Source: a virus
Reading direction: 5' to 3' (one strand)
DNA: 64,000 nt
IMG/VR virus record: IMGVR_UViG_3300022699_000302
Span: 1 to 64,000 of that record
This document shows, in pieces, positions 41,001 through 48,727 of this stretch. Each line of letters starts with the position of its first letter. Within the stretch, counting starts at the first letter, position 1. The notes under the pieces were generated by a model. That model was not told the DNA's origin. It worked only from the letters and a program-made list of their open reading frames with translations, and did not search any database. Made by a program: the position numbers and the translations under genes.

Positions 41001-41440
41001 CACTGGATCAAGCCGAAGAAGAGGGAGACCCGTTTAGAGCCACACCTCTCTATTCTCAGTGGGAAAATGAGGGCGATATCCCGCAACGCATCAATGAGTT
41101 TGCCCGACGAAGCTATGACGACATGGTAACGCTGGACGACTTTTTGAGGATCAACGGCTTGCAGTTGAAGACTGAGGCAGCTTCGTTTGGACCGGTCCAG
41201 CGGTCTTTCTTCCGTATGACCAATAATACCGGACGACAGTCCTACTTCGACAAGCTTCACGACGGCAACACAGGTCAGGAAGGAAGCGACTCTTCGAATT
41301 CGGCTCTGGATGGCATTAACGACGTCAGACAGGTATACCCGCCATCGCTCTACAAATTTCTCTATGAGGCTGGCCGGCAGGAGTTCTTGTTGGAATACGC
41401 GCGCCGCCACTTCGTGCCTCGAGGACTCTCTGGCAAGTAA
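38060..41440 (+). CDS. Large baseplate hub-like structural protein
   Basis: 1126 residues, beginning with a strand pattern DFIVFIDGVEIPWLTLQM, then IEPDDLMERVRPKALVHVFM, as in gpD/gp27-type hub proteins where a field is defined by 'ip.g..V.vf..d'. The middle (380-500) is a flexible, Asp/Asn-rich part; 600-660 is coiled; the C-terminal 250 residues are mixed. Size and operon place suit a central baseplate or tail-tip protein. No lysozyme or peptidase motif was noticed. A terminator follows. Confidence 0.6.
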   Translation: MPNKTKYSMRHHDFIVFIDGVEIPWLTLQMTAAMGQPSTVDIYIEPDDLMERVRPKALVHVFMSDPFRKADDADPVPENEGDRPQKYYRKNYFLAFEGELQTITETWTDNSAALVLGCSDLTNIIHNTSLDLVQLTSGIRIPLINGSTFYGDFLSLSGTNSAMNAVIYAAMGFDPEEVASQQGKTAEAKLAASQAIPVLKDKISTDPDEYYYHEAVRIALKYFTQFNASYRLQALRTRLFDKISGIPDQTFRRLMSARVAQTLITSGFQNVPNRSLGQLLNFMLNMGLHQPTSVFFPVKTGGERNAWSQYLFLPNLYYAIPPSCNWLFKENLTTINSSRAFLREPTRLMVRDPMVGNLGLVHMAPRSLTSFLQSTGSGAPVPHTVDGVRSPLTFNAARTEEDFTTDPNIRGEAALDRAPFTLNPDSDESESNPNLLKYLTPLEVEKGILFRTSDMSIEYFAGKSTVRSAFGASVDADDDEERRQDLNAQVERAIQNDDSYIRYMQSLANYRLSLEQLNRDINANGPFNPWATPGFPAMICRPDRSYRGLLTKVTHTISSTGTAQTLYDFAVTTLFRPKTGTRNEIADQRRLENQLDEAEVELNRAIEEFNESLDLEVDERDISDLEEIVRKSVEPTDRTPYIEEISTFRDWRGVEINRGLLMAWYAIRKARDDLRGEVNLNPPLERLRHIVNFDIDRSRDYFKLRSAPVPELQIVEGESTTVYRDVDFTPFLDDKLEAGQIALNYSPEVFIGPAGEREIQRNNQRLELTYWSGDSKDGDPGSVSLLFGEAVLDPSGLASDLKQFLQDIQANYGRAVVRGEFTDLQVSGSDITVETESGGTQVISDLGGVVDFLLDDALARLQAGQQAARIANIRERKQARDTAQLNLRESLGLFEEAVEQPPVPDFLNTNLLDPLSVEKVYEPVLGSSTALSQTFDYSGDSPPPLLRRSDGSLSAATLQARDAIITLALRIYDFSEDINPSLDQAEEEGDPFRATPLYSQWENEGDIPQRINEFARRSYDDMVTLDDFLRINGLQLKTEAASFGPVQRSFFRMTNNTGRQSYFDKLHDGNTGQEGSDSSNSALDGINDVRQVYPPSLYKFLYEAGRQEFLLEYARRHFVPRGLSGK

Positions 41441-41446
41441 AAAAGA

Positions 41447-41466
41447 AAGACCCCCTAGAGGGTCTT
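41447..41466. terminator. Bidirectional terminator
   Basis: AAGACCC-CCTAGA-GGGTCTT between converging genes; the minus-strand stop codon (41455) is inside. Confidence 0.88.
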
Positions 41467-41904
41467 CCCAAGATAGACAGCGCCACTGAACAATGCGATG
41501 ACCAGGCTGCCGCCGACCAGGTAGCCAAGTGTTTCTTCGACCATTTCTTCCTCTTTCCGGGCTTCGGCCATAGATCGCCGAAGCCTCTGGATCGAGTTGC
41601 CGTACTTCTTGTTGGAGGCATCCCGTTCGACCTTGCTGTGGATGTCTTCGGTCATCAGCTCCTCTTGGAGTTGAGACCTTCGGCGGAATCTCCTGGTAAT
41701 ATTTTGAAGCTTCTCATGGCGCCTTGCGCCAATCAGGACAGTGTTCTCGTGCTTGTCCCACTCTTCTTGGGACATCTCTCCAAGCCCTTGGAAATCAGCG
41801 ACTTTGGGCTTACTTTTTGGGTTGGCCTTCTTGGTTCCTTTCTTTTTAGGCGGGCTGTCTCCTTTATCTGGCTCGATCTCACGCCACCCCGGATCTTTCG
41901 ACAT
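41455..41904 (-). CDS. Tail-anchored membrane protein
   Basis: 149 residues. The N-terminal 45 are Lys/Pro-rich, residues 50-122 are basic coiled helix, and the last 23 residues form a single hydrophobic helix (GYLVGGSLVIALFSGAVYL). It should insert by its C-terminus with the charged domain in the cytoplasm. Monocistronic, with a GGCCTAAGA element and the GGAGGTTAGC leader. An effector at the membrane or a lysis regulator is possible. Confidence 0.72.
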   Translation of the reverse strand: MSKDPGWREIEPDKGDSPPKKKGTKKANPKSKPKVADFQGLGEMSQEEWDKHENTVLIGARRHEKLQNITRRFRRRSQLQEELMTEDIHSKVERDASNKKYGNSIQRLRRSMAEARKEEEMVEETLGYLVGGSLVIALFSGAVYLGKTL

Positions 41905-41949
41905 GCTAACCTCCTCTCTTGCTCTCTTGGGTGAAAAGGGTCTCTATAG

Positions 41950-41958
41950 TCTTAGGCC
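41950..41958 (-). promoter_or_regulatory. GGCCTAAGA element, copy 5
   Basis: Exact 9-mer on the minus strand followed by CTATAGAG, 45 nt before the start at 41904. A leader hairpin for the plus gene abuts it. Confidence 0.75.
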
Positions 41959-41962
41959 ATAC

Positions 41963-41985
41963 TTGGCTGCGTCGGATGCAGCCAA
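41963..41985 (+). promoter_or_regulatory. Recurrent leader hairpin, copy 4
   Basis: Perfect 8-bp stem TTGGCTGC/GCAGCCAA with loop GTCGGAT, 27 nt before the start at 42013. TATACT (41988-41993) follows it as a possible -10 box. Confidence 0.78.
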
Positions 41986-42012
41986 CATATACTGGTCGAG
42001 AGAGGACCAGAA

Positions 42013-42963
42013 ATGGCGAAAATCAAAATCTCACAAGACAACGCGTTTGTCTACGGGTACGACGACGGCACCAATATGCCGGAGTACTCAACTGACCATG
42101 GAGCTACGTGGAATGCCATCGGCGGGAGCGGAGGCGCTTTTCAGATTACTGCAGGTGGTGGCGCTGTCGCCGAGAACATCCACGATACTCGATCCACTCC
42201 TGGTGCCAATACTGTTGACGGCACAGCTGACGGTCAGTTCAACGCAGGTGTAGAGCCTGGCCTATTAGGTGGCGCACCCTATGGCACTGACGACGATTAC
42301 GCGACTGTGGGAGGCGGGTCCGACAACTATGCCGGCGCTCCTGGGTCCACCGTGGCAGGCGGTCAAGGAAACAGGATTGCCATAGCGGCTGACGACGCGT
42401 TTTCATGGGGTCGTGAGAATGATGTCGATCTTCCTGCAGGTTCTGCTACAGGCTATGAATCACAGGCTCGTAATACCAACGAGCGAGCTCATGCCTACCA
42501 GGAATACGCCGAAGGTAAGCAGCAGGAGCGGGTTGTTCTTTTGACCCGCGAATTTGATATCGGGGAAGGCGACAATCTTCCTCTTTACACTAACTTCATT
42601 GCCGGCGGTACCGAAGAATTCATCACTCTTTCTGACCACAGCTACCACGTTTCTGTGATGGTTCAGGGTAACCGTCTCGATGCTATCGCCGGGATGGCTA
42701 TGGCAGCCTGGCGTCTTGAAGCAGGGTTCTATCATTGGTCGGGAACCGGACTTGTTCTGGCAACTCCTGGTGTTTCGACGACATTCATCTGTAATACTAA
42801 TTCTTCGGTGTTCGACGTTGTTCCAACTCTTGCGGTAAGCGGCACAAACATTCGAGTGACCGGGTCTGATGATGGCTTGTCTCAGGGACCGATTCGATGG
42901 ATCGCCCGGATGGTTGTGACTGAGCTGGCACCGCTTCCGTTCTTCGGCGGCGGAGGAGCATAA
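42013..42963 (+). CDS. Fibre-like virion protein with YadA-head-like repeats
   Basis: 316 residues. Residues 90-150 contain repeats of the type YATVGGGSDNYA and STVAGGQGNRIA, like the beta-roll heads of trimeric adhesins. The C-terminal half is beta-rich and ends in FFGGGGA. Such proteins form trimeric tail fibres or receptor-binding parts. SD GAGAGGA. First gene of the fibre/structural block. Confidence 0.7.
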   Translation: MAKIKISQDNAFVYGYDDGTNMPEYSTDHGATWNAIGGSGGAFQITAGGGAVAENIHDTRSTPGANTVDGTADGQFNAGVEPGLLGGAPYGTDDDYATVGGGSDNYAGAPGSTVAGGQGNRIAIAADDAFSWGRENDVDLPAGSATGYESQARNTNERAHAYQEYAEGKQQERVVLLTREFDIGEGDNLPLYTNFIAGGTEEFITLSDHSYHVSVMVQGNRLDAIAGMAMAAWRLEAGFYHWSGTGLVLATPGVSTTFICNTNSSVFDVVPTLAVSGTNIRVTGSDDGLSQGPIRWIARMVVTELAPLPFFGGGGA

Positions 42964-42972
42964 GGATCTGAT

Positions 42973-43704
42973 ATGGCGAATGTACGGTTTCCCAGAGACA
43001 ATTTTGATGCTACTTCCGATCCCGGAGTTGGTGACGACATCAATGACGGATACGGTCCGGGGTCTCGGTGGTACAACACCTCGTCAGGCGAGCTGTTCAT
43101 GTGCGATGATGCTTCGGTAGGCGCCGCTTCCTGGATCAACTTGAGCACGGCCGGAGGAGGCCTCTCCAAAGCCTCGCAGTTCATCTACGGTCACCTGGCA
43201 GAAGAGTTTGCTTTCGGAACGGCCTTCGGATCAGGGAAAGTTGTTATTCCGAACACCGATTTTACGGTCACGGATACCAACTTTCCTTCCAACTCGATCA
43301 TGACCATCGATGCCGGTTTCGTATTTAGGGTCAATTCTGGAGGAGGCCCGACGGGTGTCGCGGCCGATGTTCACCTTTCTTTGGATGGCGCCACACAATC
43401 TGTGGGTCGATCCTACGACACCAGTGGCATAGCTGAATTCGATATGGGGGTACGGTTCCAGGTGATCCGTGATAGTACGGACAAGTACCGTCGCGTAGGT
43501 CAAGTTATTGGCAACGACGAGAATGCGGTGGCGATCTTCAACGTCTTTGATGATCTAGGGTCTCCTCTTCCGACGCTCCCTGCTCGTCCCTTCACTGCAG
43601 AGCTGGAGTGGTTTGTCGGCTACAACTCTGCTGACGTAAGCATCGGAATGTACACGTACTCCGTTCAGATCTCTCAGCTGACCAGCGGCAGTATCGCATC
43701 CTAG
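42973..43704 (+). CDS. Fibre/attachment-type virion protein
   Basis: 243 residues. The N-terminus (DINDGYGPGSRWYNTSSGEL, then D-A-S-V-G-A-A-S-W) is the short segment often found in phage fibre and appendage proteins. The remainder is a beta-sandwich-like domain with no Cys except near the N-terminus. Starts 9 nt after the previous gene. Confidence 0.65.
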   Translation: MANVRFPRDNFDATSDPGVGDDINDGYGPGSRWYNTSSGELFMCDDASVGAASWINLSTAGGGLSKASQFIYGHLAEEFAFGTAFGSGKVVIPNTDFTVTDTNFPSNSIMTIDAGFVFRVNSGGGPTGVAADVHLSLDGATQSVGRSYDTSGIAEFDMGVRFQVIRDSTDKYRRVGQVIGNDENAVAIFNVFDDLGSPLPTLPARPFTAELEWFVGYNSADVSIGMYTYSVQISQLTSGSIAS

Positions 43705-43707
43705 TCC

Positions 43708-43741
43708 TATACTGGTTACCGTTCGGTGGGTTTGCCACCGA
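43708..43741 (+). promoter_or_regulatory. Promoter box and 5' stabilising hairpin
   Basis: TATACT (43708-43713) directly after the previous stop, then a perfect hairpin TCGGTGG-GTTTG-CCACCGA (43723-43741) at the expected mRNA 5' end, then a GGAG SD and ATG at 43761. Confidence 0.6.
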
Positions 43742-43760
43742 GATTTGAAATGGAGAAAGT

Positions 43761-45125
43761 ATGTCTACGAACCCTCTCGGCTCCCAACTGAAGTTGGCTT
43801 CCCGGGAAGATCGTCTGGCTCAGGAAATTGTCCAGATGCTGTCGACTATTCGTCGTGCTAGCGAAGGCAAGTTCCTCGAAGCTACGGCGCTTCTGTCTCG
43901 TGCGCGTGTTCCGGTTCGCGAGAGCCGCCTGCGTGTGGCCGACCTTCCGACTCTGCAGGCTGGCCACCTGCTCTTGACCGGCTTTGTCGATGAAGCCCTG
44001 CGTACCCGAAGCCTCACTGTTCCGTCTCGTGTCCGAGGCCCGCTCGATGTGGCTGGTATGGACGGTGGTCTGACGGCTGCTTCGACCGAACTCTTCACCC
44101 TCGAGGGTGCGGATGGCGCGGTTTACGATGCATTCGTATCTCACGGTACCACCAGCGATAGTCTTTTCGGTGCCTTTGGCTCCGGCGATCTCGGCGGTAC
44201 GACCACGAACTTCGCTCAGATCCAGGCTGGTGACGCGGTGCAACCGATCGTGTCCCTGCAGACCAACCGTACGGCTCTGGCCCGTTGCACCCAGGCAGCG
44301 GCGTTTAATGTGTTCCCCTGCACTATCGACTCGACCGGGTCGGTGGCTGTGGGCGCCGCGATTGGTGGTCTGACCGGTGTGGGTACCGATCGCCCGGTGA
44401 CTCGGGACTACACCGACGGGCGTTACCTCTGGTGCATCACGCAGGATACAGTCGGCACGCAGATTCGTCTGCACAAGCTCAATCTGAGTGACGGCACCGA
44501 GGAAGGTTACGAAACGATTACGGCTACTGCCGCTGGTGTGGGCCCTGTTGCGGTCTTCGCCTTTGGTGATGATGCTGTGGTTGTGGTCGAAGACTCTGGC
44601 GGTGTTCTGCGTGCCAACTACATCACGATTGCTGACGGCGCGGGTGCTGGTGCGGGTGTTGCCGCAACTGCGGGAACTGCGCTTCAGACGCCTGGCGGTG
44701 ACGAGCTGGAGAACCCTCTGGTCTCTGCTCCGTTCGATGATGTCGGCGGTTTGCCTAGCGGTCTTCGTCTGTTCTTGGATCCCGAAACGATTCCGAGCTC
44801 GGAGCCGCAGCAACGCATCGACATCTATCCCGCTGAAGGTGCGGCCGGTAACGTCCAGACCAGTATCCTGGGTCTCAACGGTTTCCGTACTGGAGGTGAT
44901 GTAGGAGTCTCTGGATCGGGTCGTAACATCGTTGCGATTGATGATGCGGCTGATGACATCGCGGTGCTCTACGATGTGGTCAATGGCGAACAGCTCGCGG
45001 TCCAAGATCTCGGCAAGTTTGTTGCCGCGATCGACCGAGTCGCTCCTGTGTCGGTCAACGATCAGATCTTGCTGAATGCAACCTACGCCACGGTCGAACA
45101 GATCCTGGAAGTTTCGATTGAGTAA
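43761..45125 (+). CDS. Abundant virion structural protein (probable)
   Basis: 454 residues with strongly biased codons (CGT, GGT, CTG, ACC), its own promoter box, 5' hairpin and a very strong terminator; together these mark a highly expressed gene. The protein is Ala/Gly/Thr/Val-rich and beta-rich with one helical N-terminal arm. It could be a major decoration, tail or fibre protein. A capsid fold is not evident. An antisense frame of 429 codons overlaps it but is judged a shadow. Confidence 0.65.
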   Translation: MSTNPLGSQLKLASREDRLAQEIVQMLSTIRRASEGKFLEATALLSRARVPVRESRLRVADLPTLQAGHLLLTGFVDEALRTRSLTVPSRVRGPLDVAGMDGGLTAASTELFTLEGADGAVYDAFVSHGTTSDSLFGAFGSGDLGGTTTNFAQIQAGDAVQPIVSLQTNRTALARCTQAAAFNVFPCTIDSTGSVAVGAAIGGLTGVGTDRPVTRDYTDGRYLWCITQDTVGTQIRLHKLNLSDGTEEGYETITATAAGVGPVAVFAFGDDAVVVVEDSGGVLRANYITIADGAGAGAGVAATAGTALQTPGGDELENPLVSAPFDDVGGLPSGLRLFLDPETIPSSEPQQRIDIYPAEGAAGNVQTSILGLNGFRTGGDVGVSGSGRNIVAIDDAADDIAVLYDVVNGEQLAVQDLGKFVAAIDRVAPVSVNDQILLNATYATVEQILEVSIE

Positions 45126-45157
45126 GGTACCCTATCCCAGTCAAGGGTGGTGCTCGG

Positions 45158-45193
45158 GAAGAGGTCGGTTCGCCGGCCTCTTCTCTTTTTTAT
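45158..45193 (+). terminator. Strong intrinsic terminator with TTCG loop
   Basis: GAAGAGG-T-CGG, TTCG tetraloop, CCG-G-CCTCTTC, then TCTTTTTTAT. It follows the abundant structural gene. Confidence 0.95.
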
Positions 45194-45425
45194 CTATCAA
45201 CTTGACTTGTCTTCATGTTCGAAGTGAAATGCAGGTGGTCACGCCCTATTCCTCCATTACCAAAATTCGCAGGTATTGTGGTCTAAGGGATTGAGTAGGA
45301 CGTTTAGCTGGTGAAACGGCGACACACAAGTTCAAGCGCTTAGCTTTTGTTTTAGAGTGTTGTCGGCGTGGCCCACGAGCATTCGTTCTTTTGTTTTTTC
45401 TTCCAGGAAGATTGGAGATTTTCTG
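45194..45425 (+). other. 232-nt gap without a supported gene
   Basis: It contains a -35-like TTGACT near 45203, a degenerate GGTCTAAGG at 45280-45288 (7 of 9 matches to the GGCCTAAGA element), AAGCGCTT, and CGTGG-C-CCACG near 45368. A small RNA or leader is possible; no tRNA fold could be made. Confidence 0.4.
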
Positions 45426-45839
45426 ATGGACAAGACTGACAAGTTGATCAATGTCGTCGAGAACATGAACGAGCGTCAGGACCGAGTCAACTCGGACATC
45501 GACGGTCGTCTCACGCGTCTCGAGAAGGGCAAGGTCAAGGCCGTGCGCCCGTCCAAGCCCTTCGGTCAGCGTGTTTCCGGTGCCGCCAAGGTCGCGGCCT
45601 ACGCTGGCCCCCGCTTCGGCCTGTTCGTCATCGTGACGCTCGCCTCGATCGCCGGCGCAATGCTGGGCTACGAGGCCGTGTTCACCGATGCCGGACTCTC
45701 GCAGCCGGCCTGGATCGGCCTCTTCGGCTGCTCTGCCATGGTGCTGCCTCTGAGCATCGCCACGTTCGTCACCCGCAAGAAGAACGCCTACAAGGCCGTC
45801 AAGGTGAACGACGTCGGGAGCCGCTACGCCAACTTTTAG
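45426..45839 (+). CDS. Two-helix membrane protein A
   Basis: 137 residues from ATG 45426 (TTGGAG SD). Residues 1-45 are charged coil, then two transmembrane helices (FGLFVIVTLASIAGAMLGY and WIGLFGCSAMVLPLSIATF) and a basic tail. GC-ending codons imply high expression. The next gene has the same plan. A holin or other membrane protein of late infection is possible; no lysin is next to it. Confidence 0.72.
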   Translation: MDKTDKLINVVENMNERQDRVNSDIDGRLTRLEKGKVKAVRPSKPFGQRVSGAAKVAAYAGPRFGLFVIVTLASIAGAMLGYEAVFTDAGLSQPAWIGLFGCSAMVLPLSIATFVTRKKNAYKAVKVNDVGSRYANF

Positions 45840-45876
45840 TCCAAGGCTTTAGAGCCAAAGACTGAAGGAGGGTCTT

Positions 45877-46509
45877 ATGAGGTTCTTCCGAAAGAAGAGG
45901 CGGTACAAGGAAGCCGACATGTCTTCCGAGTTGAAGCAGATCCGACAGACTGCGCAGGCAACTGAGCAGCCCAGTTGGGACGATCGACTCGAGGAAATGG
46001 CGGTGGAAGTGTCCCACCTCGCATCCCTTCTGGAACACCAGAAGGACACGGCTCCTCAGTCGAAGGTGGAGGGACCCAATGCTGGTTCGGATCTTGAGCG
46101 TCGTCTCAATGCGTTGATCGACATCGTCGATCAGCTCAACGAGAAGGATGTCAAGATGCAGGACAGCATCGCAGACCTCCGACGGAGAGTGAGTCGTAAC
46201 GAAGCCGAGACCGAGGAAATCGCATCCACGGTTCAAAAGCTTCGTGACGAGTACGAGCCGAAAGACTTTCGAGGGTTGCTGCAGAACTCTCCGAAGTGGG
46301 TACAAAAGATGTACTTCCCGGCACGCACGGCCCTGGCCGTATCGATTGCAGGCATCATTCTGAGCGTCAGCGGAGGCCACGCTGCCGGCGCCTTGGAATG
46401 GTCTTCCCTGCAAGAGGTAGGTCATGCCGCCGGCGCGATGTTCCTGGGAACCGCTATCGCGATGGCTCTGCTGTCGTGGGTGACCAGGCCCAGGAAGTTC
46501 AAGTTCTAG
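45877..46509 (+). CDS. Two-helix membrane protein B with long coiled coil
   Basis: 210 residues, AAGGAGG SD. Basic start (RFFRKKRRYK), coiled coil over about 20-145, then two transmembrane helices (ALAVSIAGIILSVSGG and AMFLGTAIAMALLSW) and a basic end (TRPRKFKF). Same order as the upstream protein, with similar '[FW]VTR' after the last helix, so the two may be paralogs or partners. Function unknown. Confidence 0.72.
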   Translation: MRFFRKKRRYKEADMSSELKQIRQTAQATEQPSWDDRLEEMAVEVSHLASLLEHQKDTAPQSKVEGPNAGSDLERRLNALIDIVDQLNEKDVKMQDSIADLRRRVSRNEAETEEIASTVQKLRDEYEPKDFRGLLQNSPKWVQKMYFPARTALAVSIAGIILSVSGGHAAGALEWSSLQEVGHAAGAMFLGTAIAMALLSWVTRPRKFKF

Positions 46510-46514
46510 AGTTG

Positions 46515-46566
46515 GGGGAGGACAGCCGCGTCCGCTGTCCTCCCCTCTCTCACTCCTTTCTTTTTT
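46515..46566 (+). terminator. Terminator hairpin
   Basis: GGGGAGGACAGC pairs with GCTGTCCTCCCC over a 7-nt loop; a T-rich run (TTTCTTTTTT) ends the element after a short pyrimidine spacer. Confidence 0.8.
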
Positions 46567-46645
46567 GATCAAGTATCAGGCCCTAGCTACCCCCGTGGCT
46601 GAGGGCCGTTTTTATCCGTCAAGTGAACGGGGATTCTACGAAAAT

Positions 46646-46668
46646 ATGGCTGCGTCGGATGCAGCCAA
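46646..46668 (+). promoter_or_regulatory. Recurrent leader hairpin, copy 5
   Basis: TGGCTGC/GCAGCCA stem with loop GTCGGAT, 11 nt before the start at 46680. It precedes the first gene of the WW-tail array. Confidence 0.78.
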
Positions 46669-46679
46669 GAGGAGGTGCA

Positions 46680-47531
46680 ATGTTCAACCCAGACCATTGG
46701 CTGTGTCCTGGATGTGGGTCGGGACTAGAAAATATCGTAGTCGTGAATGAAGAGTACTCGTCTCAGGTTAATCTGTATGGTCCCGTATTTTCATCGAAGT
46801 CCCCGGGTACACCGCTCACTGATGAGTACATAAAAACTGTTCATGACAATGTTCATGATGAGGGCTGCATAGGCTATGAGTGTCAGGCCTGCACCCTGGA
46901 GTTCTCCAGTCTTGTTCCGGCTGAAGACTCCATCGATAAGGCTTTGTTTGAAGCTCAGAATGACCCTGCATTCGCCGAGCTCATCTCAGTGGTACCCGAA
47001 GGGTTCCGTATGCTTTTCCTCCAACCCAACGGATCTATTTTTGCTGGTGTAAATGCACCCCTACCATCGCCAGGTGGTTGGATACACGGTGGTCCTCTGT
47101 CCTACCAAGGAACCATTGCTCCGATCGTCGAGCATGTGCCCGAGCACATGGATCAGATCACCAAGCTTTACCGTAACCACACCGAACACACCATGCTTGG
47201 AGAACGATTTCTCCACGACGACTTAGACCGGTATCTCTGGACGACGACCTACAACGAAATCGTCATCCATCAAGCGGCCAAAACGGCTGCCCTCTTCCCT
47301 CAGTCGGTGGTTAATGGCGCGCTCTACGATAGCGTGGTGGAAGCTCGCCAGAAGGTCTTGAAGTCGTTTACGTGTTACAAAGACGAGAAAACAGGGGTCA
47401 CCAAGATTGACTTCGCCGCCCCCGTAAAAGCCAAGATGCCGGAGAGCGATCATCCTCTCTCGGGATCTAAAGGGAATGAACCTTGGTGGAAGGTTCGTAG
47501 CTTAATTGAAATGAGTATGGTGACACCATGA
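46680..47531 (+). CDS. WW-tail family protein 1, with zinc-finger-like N-terminus
   Basis: 283 residues from ATG 46680 (AGGAGGTG SD), longest of the array. Two Cys pairs (CPGC at 9-12 and CQAC further on) may bind zinc. The shared core reads LFLQPNGSIFAGVNAP, and the end is EPWWKVRSLIEMSMVTP, a match to the array's terminal signature. Middle region of unknown fold with several His. It overlaps the next gene by 4 nt. Function unknown; as the leading member it might be a partner or scaffold for the rest. Confidence 0.72.
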   Translation: MFNPDHWLCPGCGSGLENIVVVNEEYSSQVNLYGPVFSSKSPGTPLTDEYIKTVHDNVHDEGCIGYECQACTLEFSSLVPAEDSIDKALFEAQNDPAFAELISVVPEGFRMLFLQPNGSIFAGVNAPLPSPGGWIHGGPLSYQGTIAPIVEHVPEHMDQITKLYRNHTEHTMLGERFLHDDLDRYLWTTTYNEIVIHQAAKTAALFPQSVVNGALYDSVVEARQKVLKSFTCYKDEKTGVTKIDFAAPVKAKMPESDHPLSGSKGNEPWWKVRSLIEMSMVTP

Positions 47532-48220
47532 AGAAACTGAACAGGCTGATCTATAAAGCGCTAACACCTTTGATGTGGGTTGTTGGAGTGATTGTCGGCG
47601 GCATGTCTTGGATCCATGCAAGGCTTTGGAGGCGCGTAGCTCAGCCCGAACTTCCCAAATCTTTTGAGCCCAAACAGTTGAAGGCTTCTTATGGGCCGAC
47701 TGCGTACTTCCAGTCGACATACACACAGTCGACATATACGCCGTTGGCGTACAAAGGAGGAGGCTTTGGCTTGGGTGCGGGCATCTTCAATGCTGCTCTC
47801 CCCCATCAAGGACTCACTGCTGCACAGATCCAGATCTCAAGATACTTTCAACTGCATCAGTCGATCTTATCGGTCCAACAATGGCTTCAGGGACTGAGTA
47901 GGCAGGGGGAGATACGGGATATTAGCTTTGGATGCGCAAAGGCTGAAGTCCTGGATGATCCGGCTTTTTCTGTCAGCACAAAGACCGAAATAAAGATTCC
48001 GATTTTTGCATCGGTAGAATCCAATAAGCAGGTCCTGGAGAGATCCCGAGTATTCTCTCTGTCCTCTCTTGTCCCGCTCAGTCAGTTCTTGACCAAAGCA
48101 CAGGCCCTCGCCGACCGTTATGTCACGATTTCACCAAAACCAGAAATTCAGCTGATCGAACGATTGTGGTGGAACAGACCACGGTTCGATGAGCTTCATC
48201 TCCAAAAGAAGGGCGCTTAG
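47528..48220 (+). CDS. WW-tail family protein 2, membrane-anchored
   Basis: 230 residues. Residues 7-30 form a transmembrane helix (ALTPLMWVVGVIVGG), followed by a Tyr/Thr/Gln-rich low-complexity stretch (FQSTYTQSTYTPLAY) and a Gly-rich segment. The rest is mixed and ends RLWWNRPRFDELHLQ. The stop codon is inside the loop of a terminator. The only array member with an obvious membrane anchor. Confidence 0.7.
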   Translation: MKKLNRLIYKALTPLMWVVGVIVGGMSWIHARLWRRVAQPELPKSFEPKQLKASYGPTAYFQSTYTQSTYTPLAYKGGGFGLGAGIFNAALPHQGLTAAQIQISRYFQLHQSILSVQQWLQGLSRQGEIRDISFGCAKAEVLDDPAFSVSTKTEIKIPIFASVESNKQVLERSRVFSLSSLVPLSQFLTKAQALADRYVTISPKPEIQLIERLWWNRPRFDELHLQKKGA

Positions 48221-48236
48221 GCGCCCTTTTCTTTTA
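48209..48236 (+). terminator. Intrinsic terminator in the array
   Basis: AAGGGCGC-TTAG-GCGCCCTT then TTCTTTTAG; the loop contains the stop codon of the upstream gene. Confidence 0.92.
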
Positions 48237-48243
48237 GTTCTAT

Positions 48244-48252
48244 GGCCTAAGA
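48244..48252 (+). promoter_or_regulatory. GGCCTAAGA element, copy 6
   Basis: Exact 9-mer on the plus strand just after the terminator and 25 nt before the start at 48278. Confidence 0.75.
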
Positions 48253-48277
48253 AGATGAGTCCTTTTTGGAGAGTCTT

Positions 48278-48727
48278 ATGCCAACATACGCTAAATCCCT
48301 AAGGCCCGTCCTTCCGATGCGAAAAGCGCTGCCTGAGTCTCGTGGGGAGCTAAGGTCTGCAGCTTGTCGGGCCTACAGGGCGTCCGATGGGTGGCTTTAT
48401 GTTTTACCGGCAGCAGATTATTTGCCTCCTGAAGTAGTTTCTCAGGCTATCGACCACGGGTTCAAGACCATCACGCTGGGAAAAGACTGTTTCAACTACT
48501 TCGACAAGGATCCGTCTGCTAGCTGGTGTTCCGGTCACGGAGGGGATTGGCCGGGATATCATGGGAAATCGGATACGTATTTTCACCGAATCTTAATTTC
48601 AAAGATCTCCGCTGTCACAGTTTTCCGTGTCGATGAATTCGGTCGTGAGTGGTGGAAATCGCCGGCTCTGCATGAGCTGAACATGGGAGCGCAGTCAGGA
48701 GGGTCTAATAGTGAAAGAGTCGAGTGA
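48278..48727 (+). CDS. WW-tail family protein 3
   Basis: 149 residues from ATG 48278 (GGAGAG SD). Core segment CRAYRASDGWLYVLPAADY, one His/Gly-rich loop (SGHGGDWPGYHG), then REWWKSPALHELNMG. About 12 residues follow the signature, more than in most members. Overlaps the next gene by 17 nt. Confidence 0.7.
   Translation: MPTYAKSLRPVLPMRKALPESRGELRSAACRAYRASDGWLYVLPAADYLPPEVVSQAIDHGFKTITLGKDCFNYFDKDPSASWCSGHGGDWPGYHGKSDTYFHRILISKISAVTVFRVDEFGREWWKSPALHELNMGAQSGGSNSERVE

Noticed and set aside
43716-45005. 429-codon open frame antisense to the abundant structural gene
   Set aside because: It mirrors the codon bias of the plus-strand gene, has an Arg/Thr/Ser-rich low-quality sequence and no SD, and would run against the promoter and terminator around the plus gene.
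45280-45345. tRNA-like string with GTTTAGCTGGTGAAACGGC and GTTCAAGC
   Set aside because: No acceptor stem, anticodon stem or T-stem of proper length can be paired around it.
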